From Rouxiella badensis (GTDB lineage Bacteria; Pseudomonadota; Gammaproteobacteria; Enterobacterales; Enterobacteriaceae): a stretch of DNA of 64,000 nucleotides. The notes under the pieces were generated by a model. That model was not told where the DNA came from. It was given only the letters and a program-made list of their open reading frames with translations, and did no database searches. This document shows positions 1 to 8,566 of the stretch, piece by piece; the first letter of the stretch is position 1; each line of letters opens with the position of its first letter. Both the position numbers and the translations under genes were made by a program. The stretch spans positions 620,001 through 684,000 of the forward strand of contig CP114060.1 of NCBI GenBank assembly GCA_026967495.1, read 5' to 3'.

Positions 1-359
1 CAGACCCAGATATCGAGGTCCGAGGTTTGGCTCTGGCCTATCGATGAGGTACTGCCCATAGAATAGACGCCGGTTATCGGCAGTTCGCCTTTAACGACCG
101 GTTCAAACGGGCTGCCCCATTTCTCTTCGAGAGAGTTAATATAGGTAGTTTGGGTTTCGTCAGGCGTGAAAATACAGACACCATGGGGCACTTTACCTTC
201 AAGGTAGCCCGGCATCAGCGGATGATGATGATGTAAGAGGACGGGCAACAGACTATAGACCTGCTGAAAAGCGGTACTCTGAGCCACTACGGCGCGGTCA
301 ACGCGTAGCTGATTTATTGCATCCAATCTCTGCTTTAATGTCTCGATGTAGAGGTACAA
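1..359 (-). CDS. cyaA: Adenylate cyclase, N-terminal part (cut by window edge)
   Basis: Class I adenylate cyclase, which makes cAMP from ATP in the cytoplasm. Only the first 119 codons are present; the gene runs off the left edge. Reading from TTG at 359 gives an open frame starting LYLYIETLKQRL, with the class I landmarks LLHHHHPLMPGYLEGKVPHG, GVYSMGSTSSIGQS and TSDLDIWV, the nucleotidyltransferase-like core. UUG is also the start codon of E. coli cyaA, where it limits translation, so the weak start is conserved rather than an error. The gene is divergent from hemC, and a CRP-like site lies upstream. Identity is secure; the rest of the protein cannot be seen. Confidence 0.95.
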   Translation of the reverse strand, partial: MYLYIETLKQRLDAINQLRVDRAVVAQSTAFQQVYSLLPVLLHHHHPLMPGYLEGKVPHGVCIFTPDETQTTYINSLEEKWGSPFEPVVKGELPITGVYSMGSTSSIGQSQTSDLDIWV

Positions 360-468
360 GACTTTTCGCCTGATTTTCCAGTGTCTAGAAACAACCCCGT
401 ATCCAAATCCGCCATTAGTTTTATAAACTTTAATTTAAAATAAGTATTTGACGGATTATTGCTGGAAA

Positions 469-484
469 CGTGATCAATTTAACA
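469..484 (-). promoter_or_regulatory. CRP-like operator in the cyaA promoter region
   Basis: On the minus strand this reads TGTTAAATTGATCACG, a degenerate TGTGA-N6-TCACA palindrome. It matches what I recall of the E. coli cyaA P2 region, where cAMP-CRP represses cyaA. It sits about 110 bp upstream of the cyaA UUG codon. The rest of the 319-bp cyaA-hemC gap (360-678) is AT-rich and must also hold the hemC promoter; I see no other clear element in it. Confidence 0.6.
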
Positions 485-678
485 CCTTGCTGTTTGACCG
501 TAAAGGAAGTAAAGCACCACAATGACTGTTGCGCCTCTATACATTTTACTTCCTGAACTGCCATGTCACAAATTTCCCTGTTTACCCGTTCTAACTCCCT
601 TGCCCATGGCATCCATCGCTGACACCTTCCCGCAGTCGGTGGTAGGATGGTCCGCAATATAGAAAAACGGTAAAAATC

Positions 679-1620
679 ATGGTAGACAAAATCATCCGAA
701 TTGCCACACGTCAGAGTCCTTTAGCGCTGTGGCAGGCACATTATGTTCAAAGTCAGCTCAAGGCATTTCACCCTGATTTGCAGGTTGAATTAGTGCCTAT
801 GGTGACCAAAGGCGACATTATTCTCGATACTCCGTTGGCGAAAGTGGGCGGTAAAGGCCTGTTCGTTAAAGAATTAGAGTTGGCCATGCTCGAGGGCCGC
901 GCCGACATCGCCGTGCATTCAATGAAAGACGTGCCGGTAGAGTTTCCGGAAGGTCTCGGCCTGGTGACCATTTGCGAACGCGAAGACCCACGCGACGCCT
1001 TTGTTTCTAACCAGTTTGCCAGCCTCGCTGACCTGCCAGCGGGCAGCATCGTGGGCACTTCAAGCCTGCGACGCCAATGTCAGTTGCGCCAACAGCGTCC
1101 TGACCTGCAAATCCGCGACCTGCGCGGCAATGTGGGTACCCGTCTTTCCAAACTCGATAACGGTGATTACCACGCCATTATTCTGGCCGTCGCCGGGTTG
1201 AAACGTTTAGGCCTGGAGTCTCGCATCACGGCGGCACTGTCGGCGGAAGAGTGCCTGCCTGCCGTAGGACAAGGCGCGGTGGGGATTGAATGTCGTCTTG
1301 ACGACGTGCGCACCCGCGAACTGCTTGCTCCGCTGGCACACAGCGAAACCACGCTGCGCGTTATCGCCGAACGCGCGATGAACACCCGACTTGAGGGCGG
1401 CTGTCAGGTGCCTATCGGCAGCTACGCCGAACTGGAAGGCGATACGCTTTGGCTGCGTGCGCTGGTTGGCGCGCCGGACGGAAGCCAGATGGTTCGCGGC
1501 GAACGTCGCGGTCCCGCCTTTGAAGCAGAAAGCATGGGCATTAGCCTGGCCGAAGAACTGCTGAACGGCGGCGCGCGTGAAATCCTGCAGGAAGTCTACC
1601 AGGGCAACGCACCGAAATGA
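679..1620 (+). CDS. hemC: Hydroxymethylbilane synthase (porphobilinogen deaminase)
   Basis: Joins four porphobilinogen molecules into hydroxymethylbilane, an early step of haem and sirohaem synthesis in the cytoplasm. The product is 313 residues, the same as E. coli HemC, and starts with the conserved RIATRQSPLALWQ. The dipyrromethane cofactor is carried by Cys242 in EGGCQVPIG. Other landmarks are VHSMKDVP and GTSSLRRQCQ. It is the first gene of hemCDXY, divergent from cyaA, and its TGA stop overlaps the hemD ATG as ATGA, which suggests translational coupling. The frame is intact. Confidence 0.98.
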   Translation: MVDKIIRIATRQSPLALWQAHYVQSQLKAFHPDLQVELVPMVTKGDIILDTPLAKVGGKGLFVKELELAMLEGRADIAVHSMKDVPVEFPEGLGLVTICEREDPRDAFVSNQFASLADLPAGSIVGTSSLRRQCQLRQQRPDLQIRDLRGNVGTRLSKLDNGDYHAIILAVAGLKRLGLESRITAALSAEECLPAVGQGAVGIECRLDDVRTRELLAPLAHSETTLRVIAERAMNTRLEGGCQVPIGSYAELEGDTLWLRALVGAPDGSQMVRGERRGPAFEAESMGISLAEELLNGGAREILQEVYQGNAPK

Positions 1621-2357
1621 CTATCCTGGTGACCCGCCCCTCTCCTTCAGGAGAACAGCTTGTCGCCCGGCTGCGCCAGCTGGGCAGGGTTGCCTATCAC
1701 TCGCCGTTGATAGAGTTTGCACCGGGAAGCGAGCTTACCGCGCTGCCCGGCATGCTCGCCTCACTGGTGCCGCAGGACCTTATTTTTGTCCTTTCTCAGC
1801 ACGCGGTGAACTACGCCGACCGCGCAGTGCGTCAACATGCGCAACACTGGCCTGATTTTGTAAGCTATTATGCTATTGGAAGAACAACCGGTTTGCTGAT
1901 GCATCGCGCCACCAGCCTGCCTATTGTCTATCCGCAAGACGGTGAAACCAGCGAAACGCTGCTCCAGCTACCCGCCCTTCAGTCCCTCAAAGGCCGCAAT
2001 GCCCTGATACTGCGCGGCAACGGCGGTCGCGAACTGCTGGCCGACACGCTGAAAGAGCGCGGCGTAAACATTACCTACTGTGAATGTTATCGACGCAGCC
2101 CGCTTCACTATGACGGCAGTGAGCAAAGCTCCAGCTGGCAGCGTGCAGGGGTGAATACTCTGGTCGTCACCAGCGGAGAAATGTTACAACAGTTATATAC
2201 GTTAGTTCCTGATTACTATCGAACTACCTGGCTTTTAAGCTGTACATTGATAGTGGTAAGTGAACGTTTGGCGACCCTTGCCCGCCAACTTGGCTGGCAA
2301 TCTATTAGGGTTGCAGAGAACGCAGATAATGATGCGCTGATCCGTGCATTAAAATAA
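1617..2357 (+). CDS. hemD: Uroporphyrinogen-III synthase
   Basis: Closes hydroxymethylbilane into uroporphyrinogen III, inverting ring D. The product is 246 residues, the E. coli length. The N-terminus MTILVTRPSPSGEQL is typical, and the TSGEMLQQL segment belongs to the second lobe of this poorly conserved two-domain family. It overlaps hemC by 4 bp and is followed after 22 bp by hemX, so it is the second gene of the haem operon. Identity rests on family resemblance together with an operon position that is constant in enterobacteria. Confidence 0.96.
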   Translation: MTILVTRPSPSGEQLVARLRQLGRVAYHSPLIEFAPGSELTALPGMLASLVPQDLIFVLSQHAVNYADRAVRQHAQHWPDFVSYYAIGRTTGLLMHRATSLPIVYPQDGETSETLLQLPALQSLKGRNALILRGNGGRELLADTLKERGVNITYCECYRRSPLHYDGSEQSSSWQRAGVNTLVVTSGEMLQQLYTLVPDYYRTTWLLSCTLIVVSERLATLARQLGWQSIRVAENADNDALIRALK

Positions 2358-2379
2358 CCTGACTAAGGGATGTGCCCAG

Positions 2380-3519
2380 ATGACGGAACAAAAAATCCTT
2401 CCGCAAAGGTTGATGAAACTTATACTGCGGTTGAGAGTCCCCCAACAGCCAGATACCGCTTCTCGTGAAACCGTACAAAAGGAAAGACGTACGGGTCCTG
2501 TACTGGGTGCGATCGCCATTGTGTTGGTGATTGCGCTGGGTGCAGGCATTTATTATCACGGACACCAACAGGCCCAGGCGGAAGCTTCCGCCAATGAAGC
2601 GTTGCAGGCCCAGCTTGCCGAGCTTAAAAATAGCCAGCAGCAGGACAAACAACAGATCGACTCGCTGCTCGACCAGCAGGGTAAATCCTTGCAGGAAGCC
2701 TCAAACCAGCAGGCCTCCTTCGGCCGTCAGCTGAACATACTGCAGGATAAAGTCGCCAGTATTTCAGGCAGCGACGCCAAAACCTGGATGCTTTCTCAGG
2801 CCGACTTCCTGGTCAAACTGGCGGGAAGAAAACTGTGGAGCGATCAGGATGTCACCACCGCTGCTGCGCTGCTGAAAAGCGCCGATGCCAGCCTGGCCGA
2901 CATGAATGACCCAAGCCTGATTGACGTGCGCAAGGCCATTAATGAAGACATCGGCAGCCTGTCTGTGGTTACGCAGGTTGACTTCGATGGCATCATCCTG
3001 AAGGTTAATCAGCTTTCAAATCAGGTCGATAACCTGCGTCTGGCGGATAACGACACCGACGATTCACCGATGGACAGCGACAGCGGTGAGCTTTCAGGCT
3101 CCCTGACCGAATGGCGTCAGAACCTGAGCAAGAGCTGGCACAACTTCATGTCCGACTTCATCACCATTCGTCGTCGCGACACCAGCGCCGAGCCGCTGCT
3201 GGCACCGAATCAGGACATCTATCTGCGTGAGAATATCCGCTCTCGTCTGCTGATTGCCGCACAGGCGGTACCGCGCCACCAGAATGAAATCTACAAACAG
3301 TCGCTGGAAACGGTGGAGACCTGGGTTCGCGCCTATTTCGATACCACTGATCCAACCACCAAGGCGTTCCTTGCCGATCTGGACAATCTGAGCCAACAGT
3401 CTGTTTCCATGGACGTTCCAGACCAGCTGAAAAGCCAGCCGATGCTGGAAAAACTGATGCAGACGCGCGTGCGTAATCTGCTTCAACAGCCGGCCGCCAC
3501 GACCAAACAGGGGGAATAA
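2380..3519 (+). CDS. hemX: HemX, single-pass membrane protein of the haem operon
   Basis: A 379-residue inner-membrane protein; E. coli HemX has 393. Residues 1-40 are basic and cytoplasmic, 41-59 form one transmembrane helix (VLGAIAIVLVIALGAGIYY), and about 62-125 are Gln/Ala/Lys-rich with a strong coiled-coil look. The large C-terminal part would be periplasmic. Older records call HemX a uroporphyrinogen-III methyltransferase, but I see no SAM-binding motif here and would not transfer that function. It lies between hemD and hemY, 3 bp before hemY. Its actual role is unclear. Confidence 0.92.
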   Translation: MTEQKILPQRLMKLILRLRVPQQPDTASRETVQKERRTGPVLGAIAIVLVIALGAGIYYHGHQQAQAEASANEALQAQLAELKNSQQQDKQQIDSLLDQQGKSLQEASNQQASFGRQLNILQDKVASISGSDAKTWMLSQADFLVKLAGRKLWSDQDVTTAAALLKSADASLADMNDPSLIDVRKAINEDIGSLSVVTQVDFDGIILKVNQLSNQVDNLRLADNDTDDSPMDSDSGELSGSLTEWRQNLSKSWHNFMSDFITIRRRDTSAEPLLAPNQDIYLRENIRSRLLIAAQAVPRHQNEIYKQSLETVETWVRAYFDTTDPTTKAFLADLDNLSQQSVSMDVPDQLKSQPMLEKLMQTRVRNLLQQPAATTKQGE

Positions 3520-3522
3520 CGC

Positions 3523-4717
3523 ATGCTACGTGTTCTCATACTGTTTCTGATCGTTATCGCCGGGATTGTCGTTGGCCCAATGTTGGCCGGTCATCAGGGT
3601 TATGTGTTGATCCAGACCGACAACTACAACGTTGAAACCAGCGTCACCGGCCTGGTGATTATGGCGATTCTGCTCTTTGTGGTGCTGTTCTTCATTGAAT
3701 GGGTACTGCGCCGCGTGTTCCACACTGGCGCGCGTACACGCGGCTGGTTTGTCGGCCGTAAACGTTCAAAGGCGCGCAGACAGACGCAGCGCGCGATGAT
3801 CAAACTGGCGGAGGGCGACCATCGTCAGATGGAAAAACTGCTCGCCAGTCATGCCGATCACGCCGAACAGCCCATGGTTAATTACCTGCTGGCTGCCGAG
3901 GCCGCCTCGCAGCGCGGTGACGAGGTGCGCACCAATCAGTATCTCGAACGTGCGGCGGAAATTGCCGATACCGACCAACTGCCGGTCGATATCACCCGCG
4001 TGCGTATTCAGTTGGCACAGGGCGAAATCCACGCGGCGCGCCATGGCGTTGACCGCCTGATAGGTCTGTCGCCTCGCCATCCAGAGATCCTGAGACTGGC
4101 GGAACAGGCGTATATGCGCACCGGTGCCTATGCGTCGGTACTGGAAATTCTGCCGTCGATGGCAAAAGCTAATATCTATGACGACGAGCAGCTCCAGCAG
4201 GTTCAGGAAAAAGCCTACCTCGGCATGATGAATCAGCTGATGTCGGAAGAAGGCAGCGAAGGTCTGAAGCGCTGGTGGAAAAATCAGAGCCGTAAAACTC
4301 GCCATGAGTTCCGCGCTGCAAGTGGCGATGGCGGCCCATCTGATTAAGTGCAACGATCACGACTTGGCTCAGGAAGTGATCCTCGACGGCCTGAAGCGTC
4401 AGTATGACGATCGTTTGGTCGCGATGATGCCTAAACTGCGCTCCGGGAATCCTGAGCAGCTCGAGAAATTCCTGCGTCAGGCCATCAAGCAAAACGGTTC
4501 AACGCCGCTGCTCAACAGCACGCTCGGCCAGATTTTGTTGAAGCACGGTGAGTGGTTGCAGGCCAGCGAGGCCTTCCGGGAAGCGCTGTCTCAGCGCCCT
4601 GACGCCTATGACTTTGCCTGGCTGGCCGATGCTCTCGACAAGCTGCACAAACCGGCAGAAGCCGCCGAGATGCGCCATCAGGGCCTGATGCTGACAATTA
4701 ATAATTCTCAGCAATAA
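3523..4717 (+). CDS. hemY: HemY, membrane-anchored TPR protein; frameshifted
   Basis: Inner-membrane protein of the haem operon with two N-terminal transmembrane segments (about 1-21 and 41-62) and TPR-type helical repeats filling the rest. This is the enterobacterial HemY, not the protoporphyrinogen oxidase of the same name. The frame breaks near 4311: the first part ends in RKTRHEF, and the next frame continues ALQVAMAAHLIKCNDHD to the stop. Removing one C from the text GAGTTCCGCG restores 397 codons, against 398 residues in E. coli. A strong terminator follows. The indel looks like a sequencing error, because both halves are well conserved. Confidence 0.9.
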
Positions 4718-4745
4718 TAGTCAGTTAAACAGATTTTACTCTCAA

Positions 4746-4774
4746 CGGCTCGCCTCAGGCGGGCCGTTTTTTTT
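4746..4774 (+). terminator. Rho-independent terminator of hemCDXY
   Basis: A 9-bp GC-rich stem, CGGCTCGCC/GGCGGGCCG with one G-U pair, has a TCA loop and is followed by eight T. It lies 29 bp after the hemY stop and ends the haem operon before the convergent glmZ gene. Confidence 0.92.
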
Positions 4775-4795
4775 GGCTATCGTCAGACGGCAGGC

Positions 4796-4997
4796 AAAAA
4801 AAACACTTGCCGGAGAGACAAGTGTCAAAACAATCAGGTCTTAGACAACAGGGGTAGTGTCACACTCAACGTTTTGCCTGCTGGTTGATAACCCAGAGGT
4901 TATCGGTCAGATAGACAAGAGACACTGTAATTTGGCTCTGCATCATTCCCAGGTATATGAAGCTACGCAATCATAAGAGGGTGGAATGAGCATCTAC
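4796..4997 (-). ncRNA. glmZ: Small RNA GlmZ
   Basis: Hfq- and RapZ-linked small RNA that, in E. coli, base-pairs with the glmS leader to raise glucosamine-6-phosphate synthase. The minus strand from 4997 begins GTAGATGCTCATTCCA, as E. coli GlmZ does, and keeps GAATGATGCAGAGCC, AACGTTGAGTG and the TGTTGTC...AGACCTG seed-side block. It ends in an ACACTTG/CAAGTGT hairpin (4803-4825) with eight U. Length is about 202 nt, against 207 in E. coli. Position next to and opposite hemY matches K-12. The RNase E processing site should lie in the second half. Identification is from remembered sequence, not a covariance search. Confidence 0.93.
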
Positions 4998-5007
4998 GGG
5001 GTGATTA

Positions 5008-5024
5008 TTGCATATGGCGTGCCA
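5008..5024 (-). promoter_or_regulatory. Sigma-54 type promoter of glmZ, overlapping a possible sigma-70 promoter
   Basis: The minus strand reads TGGCACGCCATATGCAA: a perfect -24 box (TGGCAC), five bases, and an ATGC -12 box against the consensus TTGC. The C of the -12 element lies 13 bases before the GlmZ 5' end at 4997. AATAAT just downstream, with TTAAAA 17 bp ahead of it, could be an overlapping sigma-70 promoter, an arrangement reported for E. coli glmZ. An AT-rich stretch at 5040-5110, including an IHF-like CAA-N4-TTGA at 5041, separates the promoter from the activator sites. Confidence 0.85.
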
Positions 5025-5161
5025 GTTTTTAAGAAACCCACAAAGAATTGAAAAATAAAAATTAACTACATGATTTAATAAATTAATAATTTATCTTTTT
5101 TTTCAGCGCCTAAAAATACTCTGCGGATTACCCCGTTAACGGCCGCAGCCTCTGCGGAGAC

Positions 5162-5179
5162 TGTCGCCTGGAAACGACA
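5162..5179. promoter_or_regulatory. GlrR-type activator site 1 upstream of glmZ
   Basis: TGTC-N10-GACA, the published recognition pattern for GlrR, the response regulator that activates sigma-54 promoters of glmY and glmZ. It lies about 165 bp upstream of the glmZ start. It sits inside a longer perfect 10-bp inverted repeat, GAGACTGTCG/CGACAGTCTC (5157-5184). Confidence 0.75.
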
Positions 5180-5224
5180 GTCTCGATCTGCAATCCCTAT
5201 ATCATTTTAAAACAATGAGATGGA

Positions 5225-5242
5225 TGTCTCCCTCCGGCGACA
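5225..5242. promoter_or_regulatory. GlrR-type activator site 2 upstream of glmZ
   Basis: A second exact TGTC-N10-GACA, 63 bp from the first when measured between equivalent bases, which is six turns of the helix. Two phased sites plus an AT-rich gap fit enhancer-style activation of the glmZ sigma-54 promoter. With the promoter, these sites account for most of the 4998-5341 gap. Confidence 0.75.
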
Positions 5243-5341
5243 GGGTAAACCCTGCGCCGGAGAGATAACCGATTACCTGCTCTAAAATAGAGTAAAATTC
5301 ACTTATAAAACAATGCGTTATTGGCATGTGTCGCCAAATGG

Positions 5342-7719
5342 TTACAACGCGTTGATCTGCTGGAGAATTTCCTGCTTAACCGCTTGCCTTTTCGCCTCAT
5401 CTTTTGCCAATTCGGGCTTGAGCTTCAGCGACGCGTCGAGTTTCTCACCCAGCGTCGGACTCCCCTGGATCCAAGCATTGGTCTCATCGTCACCTATCAC
5501 GCCAGCCACAATGGTCGCCGCTTTTTCATAGGTCTGGACGTCAATCCACGGCGTGGCAAACGAGAACGCCGGGGTGGCAGAAATGACCCTCAGCGGAGCC
5601 TCAGCGCGAATATCTCGCGACGAACTGCCAACGCGCAGCGTGAAGTGCCCCGGCTCCAGCACCCAGGCATTCATGTCGGCATCAAAGTACGAGAAAGCCC
5701 GCTTGTCGAGCCTGAAAGTGACGCGCTTCTCCTCTCCTGCCGCCAGACTCACCTTCTCAAAGGCTTTAAGCTCCTGCAACGGCCTGTCGAGGCGCGAGGC
5801 ATCATCATGTACGTAAAGCTGCACCACCTCTTTAGCCGCCACCGAGGACGTATTTTTTAGGGTAATGCTGACGTCGACTGCGTCCTGCTTATCAATATTG
5901 AAGGGTGAATTCTGCGGGGTAAGTTGCCCGTAATGGACGGTAGAATACGACAGACCATAACCAAACGGGTACATTGGTGCGATGCGGCGCGTATCATAAT
6001 AGCGATAACCGACGTAGATGCCCTCCCCGTAGTTAACGGTTTTGGCGTTGCCCGGATAATTTCCGTAGCTCGGCGAATCCTCGAGACGTTTAGGGAACGT
6101 GAGCGGCAGTTTGCCAGAAGGATTGACCTTGCCGGTGAGGATATCGGCCACTGCGTTACCCGCCTGTTCGCCCGGCTGCCAGGTCAGCAGAATTGCATCA
6201 ACCTTGTCCTCCCAGGAGGCTATCTCAATCGGTGAACCCACGTTGAGCAGGACCACTACCTTTTTATTCTGCTGGTGAAACGCCGTCGCCACATTGTCTA
6301 TCATCGCGATTTCGTCGGCGTGCATCGCCATTGAATAGCGGTCGGCCCCCTCGGTGGAGCTGCGACCAATCGAGACGATCGCAACGTCGCTTTGCTGCGC
6401 GGCGTGGGCAATGGCGTCATTTTTGGCGTTCTCGTCCAGCGCCTGTTTACCGTCATCAATAAGCGTCAGTCCCGCATTTTTCAGCCCCTGCGGCAGCGTT
6501 ACCCGGCGATTAGGGGCAATGTTAACCTCGGCGCTACCGCCACCCACGACGTAAAAATTCTCAACGTTGTGACCAAAAGCAGCCACCTTCAAGTTGGACT
6601 TAATGGGCAGCGTGTTCGCTTCATTTTTTAACAATACCATCGACTCAGCGGCGGCCTCGCGTGCCAGCGCCGCATGGTCGGCCATCTCCGGCTGGGCTGC
6701 GGCGGAAGGATTTTTAAAGCGCTGTGTCTTAATGACCACGTTGAGGATGTTGCGAATATTCTCGTCTATCTGGTTTTGGCTAATCTCACCCGACTTCAGC
6801 GCCGCAAGCACCACGTCTTTCGGGTCGGTATTGCGGCGCAGGAAAGGGGTGTCCTTTTGGACAAGCCGCCCGGCATATTGAGATCGTTACCGGCCAGCAG
6901 CGCACGCACCGGATCGGTCACGCCATACCAGTCCGACATGACAAAACCGTTAAACTTCCACTGCTTGCGCAGAACCTCTTTCAATAACCACGGGTTTTGC
7001 GACGACGGCGTTCCGTTGATGGAAGGATACGAGCCTCATCACCGCCCAAGGCTGAGCGTTTTCCATTGCGTATTCAAAGCCAGGGAAATAAATCTCGCGC
7101 AGCGCGCGCTCCGAGATAATTTCATTTACCGTCTGGCGGCGCGTTTCCTGATTGTTGGCGGCAAAGTGTTTGAGCACCGCACCGACCCCTCTGCCTGCAT
7201 ACCCTTGATATAGCCTGCGGTTATCATCGCGTTGAGCAACGGATCTTCGGAGAAATATTCGAAGTTGCGGCCATTGAGTGGATTACGCTGGATATTAATC
7301 GCCGGACCGAGCATGAGATCGACGCCATAGGCGCGTGCTTCATCGCCTATCGCGCCGCCCACGCGCTGAATGAGTGCCGGATCCCAAGTCGCGGCCATCG
7401 CCACGGAAACCGGGAAGCCAGTAGCAAAGCGCTTTTCACCGCCGGTTGGGCCTGCGCCCAGTCTGACGCCAATCGGCCCGTCGGCAAAAACAATCTGTGG
7501 AATACCCAGCCTGGGTATGGCAAAGGTCGAACCTGCGGCACCCGCGACGTGGGTCGCGTTATTCATACCGGTGCCGGAAACCAGCGCAGCCTTTTCTTCC
7601 GGCGTCATGGCTGAGATAACGGCGGTGATAGATTCCGCATCTTTGAGCTGAGGCGCGGCCCAAGCGGGCGCAGAAAGCAGAGTACAGGCCGTAAACAGGC
7701 CGATTTTAGTTATTTTCAT
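5342..7719 (-). CDS. Periplasmic GH3 beta-glucosidase (BglX-like); three frameshifts
   Basis: Secreted glycoside hydrolase family 3 enzyme expected to cleave beta-linked glucosides in the periplasm. The start at 7719 is backed by AAGGG seven bases upstream and by a signal peptide, MKITKIGLFTACTLLSAPAWA. The N-domain shows NGRNFEYFSEDP, KHFAANNQETRR and the nucleophile motif GFVMSDWYG. The second GH3 domain and a fibronectin III-like domain (YVHDDASRLDRPLQELKAF) follow. Three indels break it: a C lost at 7186-7189, a C gained in GAGCCTC at 7031-7037, and a T lost at 6855-6858. Correcting them gives exactly 793 codons. It occupies the place of aslBA in K-12. Exact substrate unknown. Confidence 0.88.
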
Positions 7720-7876
7720 AGTATTCCCTTTGGCGGCGCATCGCTTTTTTCGGACACGCATGATTCCGTTCAAATGAACTGTGCTTGTTAGCCAAAGAGT
7801 TATAACGTTTTTGGGTGGGGGTGTTTTGTGATCTGTACCGCAGGGTAAGGAATCAAAACGGGGAATAACGGAAAAC

Positions 7877-7906
7877 AAAAAGCCCTGCATTTCTGCAGGG
7901 CTTTTT
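7877..7906 (-). terminator. Terminator of the argX-hisR-leuT-proM tRNA operon
   Basis: A 9-bp stem, AGCCCTGCA/TGCAGGGCT, extends through A/T pairs to about 13 bp, with a four-base loop and T runs on both strands. It lies 8 bp beyond the tRNA-Pro 3' end and would also act on the plus strand. Confidence 0.9.
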
Positions 7907-7914
7907 GTTTGAAT

Positions 7915-7991
7915 TGGTCGGCGAGAGAGGATTCGAACCTCCGACCCACTGGTCCCAAACCAGTTGCGCTACCAAGCTGCGCTACTCGCCG
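7915..7991 (-). tRNA. proM: tRNA-Pro (TGG)
   Basis: A 77-nt cloverleaf with encoded CCA and a TGG anticodon in CTGGTTTGGGACCAG. As far as I can recall it is identical to E. coli proM. It is the last gene of the argX-hisR-leuT-proM cluster. Confidence 0.98.
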
Positions 7992-8051
7992 ATGTACTGC
8001 TTTCTTTTACAACCTGTCTTCCGTCACGTGCAGAGTTTAAACGCTTTCGTG

Positions 8052-8138
8052 TGGTGCGAAGAGAGGGACTTGAACCCTCACGTCCGTAAGAACACTAACA
8101 CCTGAAGCTAGCGCGTCTACCAATTCCGCCACCTTCGC
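8052..8138 (-). tRNA. leuT: tRNA-Leu (CAG)
   Basis: An 87-nt class II tRNA with a long variable arm, encoded CCA and a CAG anticodon in GCTTCAGGTG. Third gene of the cluster, in the same order as K-12. Confidence 0.98.
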
Positions 8139-8194
8139 ACTGTCACAAAAACTGTTTACTCTTTACTACTCACACTCACTTCATTAAGAAGAAG

Positions 8195-8270
8195 TGGGGT
8201 GGCTAATGGGACTCGAACCCACGACAACTGGAATCACAATCCAGGGCTCTACCAACTGAGCTATAGCCAC
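8195..8270 (-). tRNA. hisR: tRNA-His (GTG)
   Basis: A 76-nt tRNA with a GTG anticodon in GGATTGTGATTCC, 3' end CCCCA, and 5' GTGGCTA as expected for tRNA-His. Second gene of the cluster. Confidence 0.98.
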
Positions 8271-8337
8271 CATCGTATCTTTACTTCACGTCCGAAACTA
8301 ACACCGCAACTCTTTGCGCAAAACCAACCGAGGTCAA

Positions 8338-8414
<77 letters not shown>

Positions 8415-8435
8415 TTAGCGCCGTTGCGGGTGGGG

Positions 8436-8464
8436 ATACTACGGCTTAACCGTCATGCTGTCTA
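8436..8464 (-). promoter_or_regulatory. Promoter of the tRNA operon
   Basis: The minus strand has TAGACA, 17 bp, then TAGTAT, followed by a C-rich discriminator before tRNA-Arg. A GC-rich discriminator is typical of stringently controlled stable-RNA promoters. Confidence 0.7.
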
Positions 8465-8566
8465 GTGCTTTTTTTGAAAAAGTTTCGTTTGATTACGAAT
8501 TGTCCATTACGCACTAAAAGTAAGCATTTCAGGGTCCCCACCCGTACTTTTCACCCTTTAAGACCC

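Noticed and set aside
6796..7177. Short separate reading frames in the GH3 region that could be called two extra small genes.
   Set aside because: Their text continues the GH3 protein in shifted frames, and correcting three one-base indels gives one clean 793-codon gene.
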